From Alteromonas abrolhosensis (GTDB lineage Bacteria; Pseudomonadota; Gammaproteobacteria; Enterobacterales; Alteromonadaceae), in NCBI RefSeq assembly GCF_001953635.1, contig NZ_MEJH01000002.1, forward strand, positions 372,001 to 436,000: 64,000 bases of DNA, read 5' to 3'. The notes under the pieces were generated by a model. The model was not told the DNA's origin, made no database searches, and saw nothing but the letters and a program-made list of their open reading frames with translations. Position 1 is the stretch's first letter; each line of letters opens with the position of its first letter. The translations under genes and the position numbers were made by a program. Of this stretch, positions 38,620 through 47,028 are shown in pieces.

Positions 38620-39057
38620 CTACATCACTTCCACAATCGATTCTAACGCCGTTTTGATGTTGACTGGAATGGGAATAGCCTTGTCCGTTTTCCTATCTAC
38701 AAACACATGCACAAACTGACCATGAGCCACGCGTCGCTTGTTCTCTCCGGCATAAACCGACAACCCATAAGTTACCGAGCTTCGACCTATTTTGATAACG
38801 CGTAAGCCCACAAAAATGTCTTCAGGGTAAGCCGCTGGTGCGATGTACTGACACTGACTGCTCACCACATACGCCACGGTTTGTCCGTTGTGTATATCCA
38901 GTCCACCTTCTTCAATTAAAAAGCGATTCACCGCGGTATCAAAGAAACCGTAGTACACAACATTGTTGATATGTCCGTACGCATCATTGTCTTGCCAACG
39001 GGTGGCGATAGTGACTTTGTAAGGGTAATCGGCAAGTGTCGGGGTAATATCAGTCAT
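38620..39057 (-). CDS. Acyl-CoA thioesterase, hotdog fold (4HBT/YbgC-like)
   Basis: A 145-residue single hotdog-domain protein with the motif RWQDNDAYGHINNVVYYGFF. Its aspartate (in NDAYGH) is the catalytic residue in the 4-hydroxybenzoyl-CoA thioesterase family. I placed the start at 39057 because AAGGA is seven bases upstream; the earlier ATG at 39063 is too close to it. It would release CoA from a short or aromatic acyl-CoA. It is the first of three closely spaced genes (thioesterase, dehydrogenase, exporter), which may act on one unknown metabolite. Confidence 0.88.
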   Translation of the reverse strand: MTDITPTLADYPYKVTIATRWQDNDAYGHINNVVYYGFFDTAVNRFLIEEGGLDIHNGQTVAYVVSSQCQYIAPAAYPEDIFVGLRVIKIGRSSVTYGLSVYAGENKRRVAHGQFVHVFVDRKTDKAIPIPVNIKTALESIVEVM

Positions 39058-39179
39058 GATCATTCCTTGGCTTATCTAAATTCGACGGTGTAGCTAACGC
39101 AAAAAAAGTATCGATAAACGAATACTCACATAAGTGCGGCAAAGCCGTTAGTGAGTTGCAGTTCTAGTCGCCACTGCGC

Positions 39180-40280
39180 CTATGAATAAAGCACCATATC
39201 GTCTCGGTGAACAGCAACGTCAGTGGTTTCATAACCTAACACATTGGCTATCTCTTTCGACTTTTTCCCTTTTATAAGGCGTAAGTCTTTTGCGTTATAC
39301 AAGCAAAGCCCCTTGGCAATAATTTCCCCTTGGCACACCACTTCAACAGCGTCACCTTGTTCAAACAAACCGGTAACATCAACAATACCCGAAGGCAGTA
39401 ATGACGCGCCTTTTCGCACTAAGGCGTCTTTTGCACCGCTATCAACTTCTATTTGTCCGGCAGTTTTAAGCGTATGGGTAAGCCACAATCTGCGCGCACT
39501 GGCGGGAGTGCTACTTGCATTGAATAATGTTCCCGGCACTTTACCTTCAAGTAAGGTATCGAAGGTTTCGCCTTTGCGTCCGTTTACAATAAGGGTTTGA
39601 ATACCGCTGCTGGTGCACTTATCTGCCGCTTCAATTTTTGTGCGCATACCCCCAGTTCCTACCGCAGTTCCCGCGCCACCTGCAAGGTTGTAAATGGTGC
39701 TGTCTATTTTATCCACCTGTGGAATGAGTGTGGCGTTGGCATCTTTTCTTGGGTCAGCGGTAAACAAGCCGTCGATATCAGAACAAATAATCAAGGTATC
39801 AGCTTGGGCAACTAATGCCGTATAGGCGCCTAAGTTGTCATTGTCTCCGACTTTAAGTTCATTAACGGCTACCGTGTCATTTTCATTCACAATAGGCAAA
39901 GCCTGATGATTCAATATTTCACGTAAGGTATTTTTGATATTTACGTAGCGGGTTCTATCACGCAAATCATCCGCGGTCAGTAAAACTTGCGCACAGGGAA
40001 AGTCGAAAAAGCGCTGCCAGTTGGCCATCATTAGATTTTGGCCAATTGCAGCCATGGCCTGCTTCTCGGCAATAGACGCATTGTGGCGCACCTTTACCTT
40101 GCTGCGGCCTGCAGCAACACTGCCTGATGAGACAAGAATAATTTCTTTTCCAGCGTCGCGGCTTGCAGTGATAAATCGTGCAAGAGACAACAGATAGCGG
40201 CCACTACATTCATTGCCTTCAGGAGCAATAAGCGCACTGCCAACTTTTATAACGGCACGTTGCCAATTAAAACGGTTCAT
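39180..40280 (-). CDS. proB: Glutamate 5-kinase
   Basis: A 366-residue enzyme, close to E. coli ProB (367). It phosphorylates glutamate to glutamyl-5-phosphate, the first and feedback-controlled step of proline synthesis. The amino-acid-kinase domain (1-255) shows VIKVGSALI, ILVSSGSVAAGR, PIVNENDTVAVNE and GGAGTAVGTGGMRTKIEAA. The C-terminal PUA domain (about 275-355) contains GASLLPSGIVDVTGLFEQGD. Its usual partner proA is not next to it: upstream is the divergent M1 peptidase and downstream the thioesterase, 116 bp away. No ribosome-binding site is visible before the ATG, where the sequence is a C run. Confidence 0.95.
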   Translation of the reverse strand: MNRFNWQRAVIKVGSALIAPEGNECSGRYLLSLARFITASRDAGKEIILVSSGSVAAGRSKVKVRHNASIAEKQAMAAIGQNLMMANWQRFFDFPCAQVLLTADDLRDRTRYVNIKNTLREILNHQALPIVNENDTVAVNELKVGDNDNLGAYTALVAQADTLIICSDIDGLFTADPRKDANATLIPQVDKIDSTIYNLAGGAGTAVGTGGMRTKIEAADKCTSSGIQTLIVNGRKGETFDTLLEGKVPGTLFNASSTPASARRLWLTHTLKTAGQIEVDSGAKDALVRKGASLLPSGIVDVTGLFEQGDAVEVVCQGEIIAKGLCLYNAKDLRLIKGKKSKEIANVLGYETTDVAVHRDDMVLYS

Positions 40281-40473
40281 AGGGGGAAGAAAAAAGAAAA
40301 CAAGAGCTTAAGAATACGACAGTTGAGGCACGAAACAAAACGATCTGTTACAGTTTTTTTGCGTTAAAACATGGCTAGTTTACGGTCAAAAAATTGGATT
40401 GTGACAGCCATACTTATATACTAGGCGGTGTTATCTTATAACAATACTAACTTACAAGTTGCAAGGAAACTGC

Positions 40474-42936
40474 ATGAGCACCGCAAAACGACACTTTTTC
40501 TGGCTAGCGCCAGTGTTGTCTATGCTGATTTCTCTTCCTAGTGCCGCCGCTATTAAACAAACTAAAGGCGATTTCGAAGATAAATTCCGTCAGCTGGACG
40601 AAGTTCTTCCTACTCCAAACGTTTACCGCAACGCCGCCGGTGAGCCGGGTCATCAATACTGGCAACAGCAAGTAGATTACGACATTGACGTAAAACTACT
40701 TGAAGACAAGCGCCGCATTGAAGCAAGCGAAACAATTACCTACCACAACAATTCGCCAGATACGCTTAAGTACTTGTGGATCCAGCTAGACCAAAACAAA
40801 TTCCGCGACGACTCAATGTCAGCCCTTACAACTACGTTTGGCGGTATCGGTAACCGTGGGCCAGGTACGCAAGCCGCTAGCGGAGACTCTCCTGCTAAGC
40901 TAAGCATGGGTGCATTGCGCCGTCAGCAGTTTGTTGATGACAACGAACTGGGCTATACAATCTCTCGCGTTGAAGATAAAGCAGGTAATGACCTACGTCA
41001 CACAGTGGTCGGTACCTTAATGCGAGTTGACTTAGCAAAGCCGTTAAAGCCGGGTAGCAAAGTTACATTCGATATCGATTTTGCATTCAATATTGTAGAA
41101 GAAGACGCCGTTTCAGCACGTGCAGGTTACGAGCACTTCCCAGATGATGAGCGTGAAGGTGGTAACGACATCTTCTTGCTAGCACAGTGGTTCCCACGTC
41201 TGGCTGCCTACACTGACTACGAAGCATGGACCAATAAAGAGTTTATTGGCCGTGGCGAGTTCACACTAGAGTTCGGTAACTACGAAGTAGATATTACCGT
41301 TCCTGCTGACCACATCGTATCGTCTACAGGTGTGCTTCAAAACCCGAAAGACGTGTTAACTAAGACACAGCGCGACCGCCTGAAGAAGGCAGAAAAAGCT
41401 GACCGCATCGTGTTCATCGTTTCACCAGAAGAAGCCATTGAGAACGAAAAAGAAGGTACCACTGAACTTAAGACCTGGACCTTTAAAGCTGATAACGTTC
41501 GTGATTTTGCTTGGGCATCTTCACGTAAGTTCGCGTGGGACGCACGTGGTTATCAGCAAGGCGGTGACACCCAGCCATTAGTTATGGCTATGTCTTTCTA
41601 CCCGAAAGAAGGTGGTGAGCTTTGGCAGAAGTATTCAACAGAATCAATCATCCACACCATGGATGTTTACAGCCGCTTTAGCTTCGATTACCCCTACCCG
41701 GTAGCCCAATCAGTAAATGGCCCGGTTGGCGGCATGGAATATCCCATGATCACCTTCAACGGCCCGCGCACAGAACTTCGTGACGATGGTTCGCGCACGT
41801 ACTCGCTTGCTGAAAAACGCTTCCTTATTGGCGTGGTTATTCACGAAGTAGGTCATATCTATTTCCCAATGACGGTTAACTCTGACGAGCGTCAGTGGAC
41901 GTGGATGGATGAAGGTCTTAACAGCTTCCTAGATGGTGTTGCTGGCCGCGAGTGGGATCCAACGATTCCATGGGGCGTAGAGCCACGTGATATCACAGGC
42001 TATATGAAGTCTCAGACACAGGTGCCAATTATGACGCAGTCTGACTCTGTACTTCGCCTTGGCCCAAATGCTTACACTAAGCCAGCAGTAGCACTGAATA
42101 TTCTTCGCGAAACTATCCTTGGACGCGAGCTTTTTGACTTCGCATTTAAAGAATACGCGCAGCGTTGGATGTTTAAGCGTCCTACACCATCAGATTTCTT
42201 CCGCACTATGGAAGAAGCGTCGGGCGTTGATCTAGACTGGTTCTGGCGTGGTTGGTTTTACACTACAGACCATGTAGACATTAGTCTGGACAGCGTATAC
42301 AAGCTGCGTTTAGACACTGAAGATCCAGATATCGATTTTGCTCGCGAACGCGAAGCAGAAATGGAAAAACCAAAGTCACTTACCGATATTCGAAACAAAG
42401 AAGAAGGTAAAAAACTTTGGGTAGATCGCTTTGAAGATATCAGTGACTTCTACGACGAAAACGATCGTTACACCGTAACTAACAAAGAGCGTAACAAGTA
42501 CAAGAAATTCTTGAAAGATCTTGAGCCTTGGGAGCGTAAAGCGTTCGAACGCGCGGTGAAAGAAGATAAAAACTACTACGTGCTAGATTTCAGCAACAAG
42601 GGTGGTTTGGTAATGCCGATCATTCTTGAGCTAACGTTTGAAGACGGCACAAAAGAAGAAATGCGCATTCCTGCGGAAATCTGGCGTCGTACACCTAAAG
42701 CCGTAAGCAAGCTTATTGTTACCGACAAAGACAAAGAGTTGGTAAGCGTAACGGTTGACCCGCATTGGGAAACTGCAGACGTAGATGTGGAAAATAACCA
42801 CTACCCACGTCGTATCATTCCTTCGCGTATTGAAGCGTATAAGAATAAACCGCGTAACACTTACGAGTACCGCGACCTTATGCACGACTCAAAGACCGAG
42901 CTAAAAACCGACGATGAGGAAAAAGATGACGAATAA
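40474..42936 (+). CDS. Secreted M1-family zinc metallopeptidase
   Basis: An 820-residue protein from the ATG at 40474 (AAGGAAA upstream; the frame is open to 40459). A signal peptide ends near PSAAAIKQ. The zinc site is H457-E-V-G-H461 (VVIHEVGHIYFP), with E480 in WMDEGLNSFLDG, the exact HExxH-X18-E spacing of gluzincins. The exopeptidase GAMEN motif appears as GPVGGMEYPM, a variant. The C-terminal 200 residues are highly charged (DFAREREAEMEKPK) and end in acidic repeats. A role as a periplasmic aminopeptidase-like enzyme is likely. The next gene starts 11 bp before its stop. Confidence 0.92.
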   Translation: MSTAKRHFFWLAPVLSMLISLPSAAAIKQTKGDFEDKFRQLDEVLPTPNVYRNAAGEPGHQYWQQQVDYDIDVKLLEDKRRIEASETITYHNNSPDTLKYLWIQLDQNKFRDDSMSALTTTFGGIGNRGPGTQAASGDSPAKLSMGALRRQQFVDDNELGYTISRVEDKAGNDLRHTVVGTLMRVDLAKPLKPGSKVTFDIDFAFNIVEEDAVSARAGYEHFPDDEREGGNDIFLLAQWFPRLAAYTDYEAWTNKEFIGRGEFTLEFGNYEVDITVPADHIVSSTGVLQNPKDVLTKTQRDRLKKAEKADRIVFIVSPEEAIENEKEGTTELKTWTFKADNVRDFAWASSRKFAWDARGYQQGGDTQPLVMAMSFYPKEGGELWQKYSTESIIHTMDVYSRFSFDYPYPVAQSVNGPVGGMEYPMITFNGPRTELRDDGSRTYSLAEKRFLIGVVIHEVGHIYFPMTVNSDERQWTWMDEGLNSFLDGVAGREWDPTIPWGVEPRDITGYMKSQTQVPIMTQSDSVLRLGPNAYTKPAVALNILRETILGRELFDFAFKEYAQRWMFKRPTPSDFFRTMEEASGVDLDWFWRGWFYTTDHVDISLDSVYKLRLDTEDPDIDFAREREAEMEKPKSLTDIRNKEEGKKLWVDRFEDISDFYDENDRYTVTNKERNKYKKFLKDLEPWERKAFERAVKEDKNYYVLDFSNKGGLVMPIILELTFEDGTKEEMRIPAEIWRRTPKAVSKLIVTDKDKELVSVTVDPHWETADVDVENNHYPRRIIPSRIEAYKNKPRNTYEYRDLMHDSKTELKTDDEEKDDE

Positions 42937-43510
42937 GTTATCTTTGACCCGCTTGCAGCAGAGCGCCCACGCTCTGCTTGCCAGCGTAAGTGCATTCGCT
43001 ATTACGGCTGCGCTACTAGTTAGCGCAATGTCGTACAGCACTGCCGCACAGGCACATCAAATAAAAGCCGCAATTACTACAGTGCTGTTCAACCCTAGAA
43101 CAGAAAATATTGAAGTGATGCACCGCTTTAATTTGCACGATGCTGAACACGCGGTTAAGGCGTTGTTCGACAAGCACGCAGATATTATGGACGACGTAGA
43201 AACGCAGCAACAATTCGCTGATTACGTCGCCCATCACTTTGCGATTTTAAATGCGGCAGGCGAGCCGCTAGAGCTTGCTGATGTAGGTTTTGAAGTTGAA
43301 GGTAAACACTTTTGGGTTTATCAGGAAACTGCAGAACCGCCTGTGCTTGAAGGCATTAAAATTCGCCACGATGCATTGCGTGACTTGTGGCCGAAACAGG
43401 TGAATACGCTAAATGTAGAAGGCAAGGGTGATATCAAAACCCTGACCTTTGCTGATAGCGTAAATTTGCTGGAAGTAAGCTTCAAAAGCCAAAATAGCGA
43501 CCATCACTAA
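42926..43510 (+). CDS. DUF6702-like exported protein
   Basis: A 194-residue protein from the ATG at 42926, with GAGGA six bases upstream. A signal peptide (about 1-36, ending STAAQAHQ) precedes a domain with HQIKAAITTVLFNPRTENIEVMH-like strand pairs, shown here from its first to last motif: HQIKAAITTV and ENIEVMHRF. The mature part is rich in His and Asp/Glu. It resembles the DUF6702 family of exported proteins, which in many marine bacteria sits beside an M1 peptidase gene. The start lies inside that gene, so the two are co-translated. The function is not known; a substrate-binding or peptidase-partner role is a guess. Confidence 0.7.
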   Translation: MTNKLSLTRLQQSAHALLASVSAFAITAALLVSAMSYSTAAQAHQIKAAITTVLFNPRTENIEVMHRFNLHDAEHAVKALFDKHADIMDDVETQQQFADYVAHHFAILNAAGEPLELADVGFEVEGKHFWVYQETAEPPVLEGIKIRHDALRDLWPKQVNTLNVEGKGDIKTLTFADSVNLLEVSFKSQNSDHH

Positions 43511-43534
43511 TACCTAACGGTATAAGTTTATGAA

Positions 43535-43585
43535 AGCCCACCCGCATTCCTTGTCAAACGGCAGTGATTGCGGGTGGGCTTTTTT
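43535..43585 (+). terminator. Intrinsic terminator of the M1 peptidase operon
   Basis: Perfect 12-bp arms AGCCCACCCGCA (43535-43546) and TGCGGGTGGGCT (43569-43580) with a 22-base loop, followed by six T. Confidence 0.93.
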
Positions 43586-43686
43586 GCTCGTGGTGTGAGA
43601 CCGAAGTCTTATAGTCATTTTTGCATGCATGCACTACTTTAACTGTGGATAGAAACGTTACTGAAAACCAGTTAATGAGGTACATC

Positions 43687-44106
43687 ATGACCAATAGCGC
43701 TGCAACACCGTTGCCATCAAAGGTCAATAAATCACAATCAAGAAGCGAGCGTAGCGAACAAAAGATACGTGCAAGAAACGCAGCTCAGAGCGCTGAGCAA
43801 GCGGAGAATGCAGAACAATCGCAAAACGCCGATGCACCGAACATCAAGCCAAACAATGCGTTCGCTGATAAGAAGAACATCATGTGGGTGCTCTTAAGTG
43901 GCGCTATGGCTCTGACCTTTGTTGTTATGCTGTTTTTGCCAGATACAGGAATGGGCAGCGGACTTATATCCACCTACTCTGCCATGCTTTGGTGTGGATT
44001 CTTTGGTGCTGCGCTTTGGCGTTACAGAGCGGCAAGTGGTTGGGCAGGGTTTGCTTATGGAAGCGTAGTTGGGCTAGTGATTCAATTTATTTCACAACTA
44101 ATATAG
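43687..44106 (+). CDS. Small membrane protein of unknown function
   Basis: 139 residues from the ATG at 43687, which has GAGG upstream; the frame is open to 43621. The first ~65 residues are hydrophilic, rich in Ala, Gln, Ser and Glu (for example AEQAENAEQSQNADAP), and probably disordered. The rest has two or three membrane helices (about 71-89, 97-112, 120-138). I recognise no family. It stands alone between two strong structures, the peptidase-operon terminator and the MITE-like repeat. Confidence 0.6.
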   Translation: MTNSAATPLPSKVNKSQSRSERSEQKIRARNAAQSAEQAENAEQSQNADAPNIKPNNAFADKKNIMWVLLSGAMALTFVVMLFLPDTGMGSGLISTYSAMLWCGFFGAALWRYRAASGWAGFAYGSVVGLVIQFISQLI

Positions 44107-44173
44107 ATTGAGCCGACTATTTTACCCAGTTAAGTTGCATAGACGGCTTAACAACAACTTGTTTAAAAATCGG

Positions 44174-44296
44174 TAAAGAAAGCGCCAAGATCCCTGGGAT
44201 TTAACCATTTCTTTCCAGTGTTCGTAAATTACAGCCTCACCCCCCTCTTAAATCAGATCTTGTCAAGTAAGGGTCTGATTTATGGCGCTTTCTTTA
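44174..44296. mobile_element. MITE-like 123-bp inverted-repeat element
   Basis: Perfect 14-bp terminal inverted repeats TAAAGAAAGCGCCA (44174-44187) and TGGCGCTTTCTTTA (44283-44296) bound a non-coding 123-bp unit. If the outer TA is read as a target duplication, the repeats are 12 bp and the flanks are TA on both sides, as produced by Tc1/mariner-IS630 transposases. A second perfect inverted repeat, TAAATCAGA (44249-44257) / TCTGATTTA (44274-44282), abuts the right arm. The palindrome ATCCC-T-GGGAT is near the left arm. It sits in the 356-bp gap 44107-44462, which otherwise holds only the promoter of the ABC1 kinase gene. No transposase is present. Confidence 0.5.
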
Positions 44297-44462
44297 GATA
44301 AATATTCCTAATGAAAAACAAGTTACTTTGCATATGCAGCCGATCCAGATGCGCTGCCTGAAAGTATAACTAGCAAAACACCAAATACTTTTTTAGGTTA
44401 TTGTTTAAGCGCTAGACAACAAAGCATTGCCCCCTCGGTCGTCAATAAAACAGAGTGAGTCT

Positions 44463-45830
44463 ATGGCAGATAAGCCCAACAAGTCAGCTGAATCACCACA
44501 GCGTTCTAGTAAAGCGGTGCCGTCATCACGCTTATCACGTATAGGGCGCTTAGGCTCCTTGGCGGGCAAAATTGCAGGAAATGTAGTGTCGCAAGGTGCG
44601 GGGCAACTGCTAAAAGGTGAAAAGCCCGTATTGTCCTCTTTGCTTTTAACACCAAAGAACATCACCAATATTGCAGATCAACTTGCCAGTATGCGTGGCG
44701 CAGCCATGAAACTTGGACAGCTTATTTCAATGGATGCGGGAGATTTTCTCCCCGAAGAGCTTGCTGCAATTTTGGGGCGCTTACGGGATGACGCAGACCC
44801 TATGCCTAAAGATCAGTTAATAGCCACGCTGAATCAGTCTTGGGGTGAAAAATGGCAAGACGATTTGCTCTACTTTTCCTTCGCGCCAATTGCCGCAGCT
44901 TCTATTGGTCAAGTACACAAAGTCATTACTATGGACGGGAGGATGTTAGCAGTCAAAGTACAATATCCCGGTGTGAAGAAAAGTATTGATAGTGATGTGG
45001 ATAATGTAGGGACGCTTATCAAGATAACCGGTCTAGTACCTAAGTCATTAGCCATTGATCCGCTTTTACAGGAAGCGAAAGCGCAGCTTCACCAAGAAGC
45101 CGATTATGTCCGCGAAGCTGACATGCTTAATCGCTATCACGCATTGGTTGAAGGTACTGATATTCAATTTGAAGGGCACTCTGCATTCGTTATTCCGCAA
45201 ACCTATGCGCCGCTTACCACCAGCACAGTGCTAGCGATGGACTTCATTGAAGCACAAAATTTAGATGTATTGTTGGACGAGCCTCAAGAAGTCAGAGACG
45301 CCGTGATGAGCGCGTTAATGGCCCTATTTTTCAATGAGGTTTTTAACTTCAAACTGCTGCAAAGCGATCCGAACTTAGCCAACTACAAATTCAAACCCGA
45401 TACGAAAGAAATTGTACTATTAGATTTTGGTGCAACACGGGAAATACCTGACACCATTGCAACGCAGTACCAAGCGTTATTGAACAGCGCAGCAACCCGC
45501 AATAAAGAGATGATGCAACAGGCGGCATTGAAAATTGGGCTAATTGATGAAAGCCACTCTGAAATGCAAATTGAAATGGTCGTGGATATTGGTATGGAAG
45601 CCTGTGAAGCCATTCGCTGCAACGGTGCTTATGACTTTGGAGAGAGTGATCTTATTGCAAGGCTTCACGAGAAAGGGATGGCGCTTACAATGGAGCACAA
45701 CTTCTGGCATACGCCGCCAGTTGATGCCTTATTTATACACAGGAAGCTAGGGGGATTGTTTCTTTTAGCAAAACGACTGAAAGCCAAAGTAGATATGCGA
45801 AAAGCAGCCGCCCCGTGGCTTACACGCTAA
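44463..45830 (+). CDS. ABC1/UbiB (ADCK)-family atypical kinase
   Basis: A 455-residue protein with the marks of the ABC1 family. The KxGQ motif is in AAMKLGQLISMD, the Ala-rich loop in FAPIAAASIGQVHK, the ATP-binding lysine in AVKVQYPG, the ExD motif in HQEADYVREAD, and the metal-binding DFG in LLDFGATREI. Family members (UbiB, Coq8) act as ATPases that support ubiquinone synthesis at membranes. This one is a shorter cytosolic type without the C-terminal UbiB helices, so it is a paralogue rather than UbiB itself. The start at 44463 is the second in-frame candidate after 44427. Confidence 0.88.
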   Translation: MADKPNKSAESPQRSSKAVPSSRLSRIGRLGSLAGKIAGNVVSQGAGQLLKGEKPVLSSLLLTPKNITNIADQLASMRGAAMKLGQLISMDAGDFLPEELAAILGRLRDDADPMPKDQLIATLNQSWGEKWQDDLLYFSFAPIAAASIGQVHKVITMDGRMLAVKVQYPGVKKSIDSDVDNVGTLIKITGLVPKSLAIDPLLQEAKAQLHQEADYVREADMLNRYHALVEGTDIQFEGHSAFVIPQTYAPLTTSTVLAMDFIEAQNLDVLLDEPQEVRDAVMSALMALFFNEVFNFKLLQSDPNLANYKFKPDTKEIVLLDFGATREIPDTIATQYQALLNSAATRNKEMMQQAALKIGLIDESHSEMQIEMVVDIGMEACEAIRCNGAYDFGESDLIARLHEKGMALTMEHNFWHTPPVDALFIHRKLGGLFLLAKRLKAKVDMRKAAAPWLTR

Positions 45831-45858
45831 AAAGCTGACACTACCCACACTAGTGCCC

Positions 45859-46167
45859 TTAATAAGGCAAATCCATGCTAAAAGGTAACGCCATTTGCTC
45901 TTTGCTTTTCGGTGGGTTTCCAATCATTTCATCGTAAGGCGTATCGTGCTTCATCACCGCCCGGCTCACGTTACAATGTGCAAACGCCTCTCGAATATGT
46001 CCCGCACTGAAAAAGCGCATGGGCTTGTCTTTGTTATCGTAGAGCATTCCACTGTGATTACCGACGGTGAGATAAACTAAATAGACATTCATCTCGTAAG
46101 ACTGAACTTCTAAGTAATCAATCGTTGTAGGCTTATCTTCAATATCCCGAAAATAAAACTTTTGCAT
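45859..46167 (-). CDS. DUF6482-family small protein
   Basis: A 102-residue soluble protein. It has a beta-rich N-terminal half (VYLVYLTVGNHSGMLYDNKD) and the conserved-looking C-terminal YDEMIGNPP followed by a MALPF stretch, which is how I recognise DUF6482. GAGG lies about eight bases before the ATG. The function of the family is unknown. It is convergent with the ABC1 kinase gene (28 bp apart) and downstream of another small minus-strand gene. Confidence 0.7.
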   Translation of the reverse strand: MQKFYFRDIEDKPTTIDYLEVQSYEMNVYLVYLTVGNHSGMLYDNKDKPMRFFSAGHIREAFAHCNVSRAVMKHDTPYDEMIGNPPKSKEQMALPFSMDLPY

Positions 46168-46252
46168 CTTCTACCTCATGAACCTGCATACATTTCACGC
46201 CCCGCAATTTTCTTATAAACAGTAGGAGGGGCGAGAAAGTAGAATGTATACG

Positions 46253-46645
46253 CTAGGCGAGGTTTTCAGGTTCATTAGTTAGGGCAAGAGGCGGGCGATG
46301 ATTTTTGTGTCTCACTGCATTGGCAAGAACAAACAAAGACGCAAAAGAGAAGGCGCTGTAAAAAAATGCTGCCGTACCCATGCCAGATGCTATCCAAAGT
46401 AAAGGAAATACAAGCAACCTAGGGCCTTCAACCGCAAGGGCTACTTTCGCTTTAGAAAGTATAAAACCATTTTGTATACTCATAACAACCACAGTCGCCA
46501 CAGCAATGAGCTGGTGCTGGGTTGATAGAACATTAATATTTAAAAGTAGATAAAGTATTACACCTAGCATTATTGCGTGCTGCATAATGCTGTAGCGTTT
46601 AACCGCTTTGTGCAATTTGGGATGGTATTGTCTAAATTTGCTCAC
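46253..46645 (-). CDS. Small three- to four-helix membrane protein, unknown
   Basis: About 130 residues with three to four membrane helices (YSIMQHAIMLGVILYLLL, LIAVATVVVMSIQNGFIL, LLVFPLLWIASGMGTAAFFY and a following FAFSLFVLANA-like part). I prefer the GTG at 46645, which has AGGA eight bases upstream; an ATG at 46669 is possible but lacks a ribosome-binding site. I recognise no family. Between its stop and the next gene is a hairpin with CGCCCC / GGGGCG arms (46198-46203 and 46228-46233), which may end transcription. Confidence 0.6.
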   Translation of the reverse strand: MSKFRQYHPKLHKAVKRYSIMQHAIMLGVILYLLLNINVLSTQHQLIAVATVVVMSIQNGFILSKAKVALAVEGPRLLVFPLLWIASGMGTAAFFYSAFSFASLFVLANAVRHKNHRPPLALTNEPENLA

Positions 46646-47028
46646 GCTAACTATCCTGTAAGGGTACATTCAACGAAAAGACTCGTTTGTGAAGCCCGAT
46701 TTTTTTCTAATTTTTATAAATAACAACGAGCTAGTTTGTTTTTTCTGAGTCGTTGATCAACACATTAGTACACAAACCTCTAATTGTTAAACAATTGTTT
46801 ATTATTATTTTTAGAATTCATGATAACTGATGGAGTGATAGTGGAAAAATAAGGGTTTTCCACTAAATTTTGGATAAAAAGAAATCGAAAAGTGGCCTTT
46901 TATCGTTAAAAAGGTGTTTTAAATAAGGAATTTACACTCAAAGGGAACATTTCTCTTGATTGATTTTCTAATATTGGGTGTTATCTCTGGTAGTATTATC
47001 TTATGGATATTTTTGTAGCGGAGTCATT
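46646..47028. promoter_or_regulatory. AT-rich divergent control region with palindromes
   Basis: About 380 bp with no credible gene, between a minus-strand membrane protein gene and the DUF3014 gene. It contains a perfect 14-bp palindrome TAAACAATTGTTTA (46788-46801), which overlaps AATTGTT-A-AACAATT (46782-46796), and a hairpin GTGGAAAA / TTTTCCAC (46841-46848 with 46856-46863). These could be operators. No regulator can be named. Confidence 0.5.
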
